Of a DNA stretch of 64,000 nucleotides, positions 61,998-64,000 are shown in pieces. The notes under the pieces are model-generated. The model was given only the letters and a program-made list of their open reading frames with translations, searched no databases and had not been told where the DNA came from. How positions within the stretch are numbered: the first letter of the stretch is position 1; each line of letters starts with the position of its first letter. Both the position numbers and the translations under genes were made by a program. Source of the DNA: Amycolatopsis oliviviridis (GTDB lineage Bacteria; Actinomycetota; Actinomycetes; Mycobacteriales; Pseudonocardiaceae); NCBI RefSeq assembly GCF_014654365.1, contig NZ_BNAY01000001.1, positions 1,054,001 to 1,118,000 on the forward strand, read 5' to 3'.

Positions 61998-62897
61998 ATG
62001 ACCGAATCGCTCTTCGGCTCCAACCTCGTCGCCATGGTCACCCCGATGGAACCCGGCGGCGCACTCAGCGAACCCGGCCTCACCGGCCTGGTCGACCACC
62101 TGCTCACCACCGGCTGCGACGGCATCGTCGTCGGCGGGACCACCGGCGAAGCACCCACCCTGACCGACACCGAAGCCGCCCGGCTCGTCCGCACCGTGAC
62201 GAACCTGGCCGGGAACAGCGCCCGCGTGATCGCCGGCGTCGGCACCTACGACACCACCACCTGCATCCGACGCGCGAAGGAAGCCGAAGCGGCCGGAGCC
62301 GACGCACTCCTGCTCGTCTGCCCCTACTACTCCAAGCCGACCCAGGCCGGGATCGTGGCGCACTGCCTGGCGGTGGCCGATGCCACCGAACTACCCGTGA
62401 TGCTCTACGACGTCCCCGCCCGTACCGGGACCGCCATGGAGGCGGCCACCCTCATCGAGCTCGCCCGCCACCCCAGGATCCGGGCCGTGAAGGACGCCAA
62501 GGGCGACCTGTTCGAAGCGATGTCGGTCATGGCACACAGCCCGCTGGCCTACTACTGCGGCATCGACGAACTCAACCTGCCCTACCTCGCCGCCGGCGCC
62601 ACCGGCCTGGTCAGTGTCGTGGGCAACGCCTACGCCGACCGCAACGCCGAGCTCATCCGAGCCGTGCGCGGGGGAGAGCTCGACACCGCGCGAGCCCTCA
62701 ACGCCGCGCTGCTTCCCCTCGCCGACGCGATCATGCGCACCTCACAGGGGGCGATCATGGCCAAAGCCGCACTGGCCGAACTCGGCGTCATCCCACACGC
62801 GGCGGTCCGGCTCCCGCTGCTCGAATCGCCACCCGAACACCTGCGGCGGCTGCGCGACGCCCTGACACCTCTCGCCGCCGGCCTGCTCCCTGCCTGA
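61998..62897 (+). CDS. dapA: 4-hydroxy-tetrahydrodipicolinate synthase (DapA family)
   Basis: A 299-aa class I aldolase-fold enzyme. The pyruvate-binding GGTTGEAPTLTD is near residue 45. The catalytic tyrosine is in MLYDVPARTG and the Schiff-base lysine in IRAVKDAKGD. DapA condenses pyruvate with aspartate semialdehyde, leading to diaminopimelate and lysine. LysR control and lack of other dap genes nearby suggest it may be a paralogue. ATG 61998 fits the family start MTESLFGSNLVAM. It is followed by a long hairpin. Confidence 0.87.
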   Translation: MTESLFGSNLVAMVTPMEPGGALSEPGLTGLVDHLLTTGCDGIVVGGTTGEAPTLTDTEAARLVRTVTNLAGNSARVIAGVGTYDTTTCIRRAKEAEAAGADALLLVCPYYSKPTQAGIVAHCLAVADATELPVMLYDVPARTGTAMEAATLIELARHPRIRAVKDAKGDLFEAMSVMAHSPLAYYCGIDELNLPYLAAGATGLVSVVGNAYADRNAELIRAVRGGELDTARALNAALLPLADAIMRTSQGAIMAKAALAELGVIPHAAVRLPLLESPPEHLRRLRDALTPLAAGLLPA

Positions 62898-62910
62898 CCC
62901 GCGCCCGCCG

Positions 62911-62970
62911 GATGTCATGAAAGGGTCGTTCCTGACGTTTTTTGTCCTGAACGGCCCTTTCATGACATCC
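62911..62970. terminator. Long imperfect hairpin, Amycolatopsis-type intergenic repeat
   Basis: Arms GGATGTCATGAAAGGG and its exact complement, with further imperfect pairing inward (GTCGTTCCTGAC / GTCCTGAACGGC), enclose a T-run. It follows dapA and should terminate transcription. Hairpins of the TCATGAAAGG type are, from memory, abundant between genes in Amycolatopsis. Confidence 0.75.
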
Positions 62971-62980
62971 CGGAGACGTG

Positions 62981-63017
62981 ACGAAGCCCCCGCGGAGGGA
63001 GGTCGCGGGGGCTTCGT
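62981..63017. terminator. Hairpin terminator of rbpA
   Basis: A 14-bp perfect stem (ACGAAGCCCCCGCG and complement) with a 9-base loop lies 36 bp beyond the rbpA stop on the minus strand. It is positioned back-to-back with the dapA hairpin. Confidence 0.8.
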
Positions 63018-63052
63018 CGATTCGTGGTGGGGCTAGCTACTTGTGCCGTGCG

Positions 63053-63400
63053 TCAGGCGGACCGGGTGGTCCTGCGTCCCTTCAGCTCGGCGAGACGTTC
63101 GTTGAGCAGATCTTCGAGCTCCGGGATCGAACGGCGCTCCAGGAGCATGTCCCAGTGCGTCCTCGGGGGCTTGACCTTCTTCTGCTCCGGCTGCCCGCCG
63201 TCCACGATCTCGGACTCGCTGCCGTGCAGCCTGCACTCCCACACCGAGGGGATCTCGGCGTCGTCGGAGAAGGGCACCTCGAACTCGTGGTTCTTGGGGC
63301 AGGCGTAGCGCACGGTGCGCCGAGGGGCGAGGTCGTGGTTGCGGTCGGTCTCGTAGCTGACCGCTCCCAGCCGGCTTCCACGGAGAACACGGTCGGCCAT
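63053..63400 (-). CDS. rbpA: RNA polymerase-binding protein RbpA
   Basis: A 115-aa actinobacterial transcription factor that binds the principal sigma factor and stabilises open complexes. The N-terminal MADRVLRGSRLGAVSYETDR, the core with RRTVRYACPKNHEFEVPFSDDAEIP and WECRLHG (zinc-type cysteines), and the C-terminal sigma-interaction helix (RTHWDMLLERRSI) are all diagnostic. AAAGGACCCCC lies before the ATG. This is a housekeeping gene and firmly places the DNA in Actinobacteria. Confidence 0.97.
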   Translation of the reverse strand: MADRVLRGSRLGAVSYETDRNHDLAPRRTVRYACPKNHEFEVPFSDDAEIPSVWECRLHGSESEIVDGGQPEQKKVKPPRTHWDMLLERRSIPELEDLLNERLAELKGRRTTRSA

Positions 63401-63626
63401 GATGGGGGTCCTTTCAGTCAGCTCCGGGTGGAGCCAGGGTGATGCTCACCCTATGCAACGACGGAGGGGGCCAGAGGATTCCCTGGACACCATGTCTTTG
63501 CTCACGATGAGCTGTGTCACCCGGTGGCAACAGCTTCTCCTAGTAGGAGTGATTTCGCGCTCTGGCGTGACGTCAATACGGCCATCTTGGTGCGGATATC
63601 CCCCAGATGGGCTAGTAGTACGCCTG

Positions 63627-64000
63627 TCACGTCAACCGTAACTGACCGTGTTGGGCCGAGGAGGGCCCCAGGTCGCCCAGTCGAAAGTGCCGACGGCACA
63701 ATACCTGATAACGGACCGTATTCGGTTCGCCCTCGGAACGTGATGCCGATGAACTTTCAACTAGCGACTGCTCGGTATCCGCCACGACCACAGTGTCCCC
63801 GGCCCGCAGAACCTCACCGTCGGCCACCCTCGCGTTGAACCGCCCCGTCTGCCCGCACCAGCACAACACCTCGACCTGAACCGGCTGCAACTCGTCCGCC
63901 AGCTCGAACAACCGCGCCGCCCCCGGGAACAGCACACTCCGGAAATCCGTCGCGATACCGAAGCAGTACACGTCGATCTGGACGTCATCGGCCAGTTCAG
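63627..64000 (-). CDS. tdk: Thymidine kinase, C-terminal part (5' end beyond window)
   Basis: The frame is open from the right edge to the stop at 63627. The reading is ELADDVQIDVYCFGIATDF, then FPGAARLFELADEL, VLCWCGQTGRFNARV, GDTVVVADT and VRYQVLCRRHF. This is the lasso and zinc-finger region (paired cysteines) of type II thymidine kinases, which phosphorylate thymidine in salvage. The N-terminal P-loop is outside the window. A serine-rich insert lies between GDTVVVADT and VRYQ, and a short extra tail follows. It is oriented like rbpA with a 226-bp gap. Confidence 0.82.
   Translation of the reverse strand, partial: ELADDVQIDVYCFGIATDFRSVLFPGAARLFELADELQPVQVEVLCWCGQTGRFNARVADGEVLRAGDTVVVADTEQSLVESSSASRSEGEPNTVRYQVLCRRHFRLGDLGPSSAQHGQLRLT

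Overview
The window is high-GC actinomycete DNA. GTG starts, ATGA and GTGA gene overlaps, a SARP regulator, RbpA, a polyprenol-phosphate-mannose synthase and mycothiol-era gene order all fit the Pseudonocardiales. Long intergenic hairpins of the TCATGAAAGGG...CCCTTTCATGA type (62911-62970) suggest Amycolatopsis or a close relative. No rRNA, tRNA, CRISPR array or intact insertion sequence was seen.

Region A (1-18037) is the right-hand part of a type II polyketide cluster. Its core is KS-alpha, chain-length factor, ACP and a di-domain aromatase/cyclase (12138-15825). A ketoreductase, a lipocalin-like protein and a SARP activator form an opposing three-gene block (15941-18037). Tailoring and export genes lie to the left: an O-methyltransferase tail, P450, SCP2-like protein, Dabb-like protein, sugar nucleotidyltransferase, sugar epimerase/reductase, glycosyltransferase, berberine-bridge-type oxidase, SnoaL-like protein, metallo-beta-lactamase-fold protein, an MFS pump and a TetR repressor. 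A near-identical 22-bp box in front of both the TetR gene and the MFS gene suggests one local efflux regulon. The cluster continues left of the window. The product is probably a glycosylated aromatic polyketide.

Region B (18038-30652) holds a NarL-type two-component system, a DUF3592-like membrane protein, a stand-alone A-T-R carboxylate reductase (997 aa), and a minus-strand operon. That operon encodes a degenerate STAND/TPR regulator, an EamA transporter and a leucine-dehydrogenase-like protein whose catalytic lysine is replaced by tryptophan.

Region C (30653-49479) is the most interesting part: fourteen tightly coupled plus-strand genes. The first three match the hydrazine-forming machinery known from s56-p1 (Spb38-40) and triacsin (Tri26-28): a lysine N6-hydroxylase, a DAO-type FAD oxidase and a cupin-MetRS hydrazine synthetase. 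Here the synthetase also carries a C-terminal acyl carrier domain. The operon adds a TubC-dock/Cy/A/PCP NRPS whose A-domain code reads cysteine, an acyl-ACP ligase with its ACP, a GNAT, an Ntn acyltransferase, a thioesterase, a KAS III-like acyltransferase, a haem-oxygenase-fold diiron oxidase and an ATP-grasp ligase. It also contains BOTH saccharopine dehydrogenases (LYS1- and LYS9-like). My reading is that lysine serves as a recycled nitrogen carrier: it is hydroxylated, joined to glycine, cleaved to hydrazinoacetate plus aminoadipate semialdehyde, and the semialdehyde is returned to lysine through saccharopine. Hydrazinoacetate would then be condensed with cysteine to a hydrazine-bearing thiazoline. 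I know of no described product with this combination. The LYS9-like gene has an apparent single-base frameshift near 47911.

Region D (49480-64000) looks like ordinary chromosome: a YkvA-like protein, a KamA-type lysine 2,3-aminomutase, a membrane protein, a YtcJ-type amidohydrolase, adjacent lnt and ppm1, a DeoR repressor divergent from a DUF4406 protein, an ECF sigma factor with a fused zinc knuckle, an SDR lacking its catalytic Tyr and Lys, a LysR regulator divergent from a DapA paralogue, rbpA, and the 3' part of a thymidine kinase.
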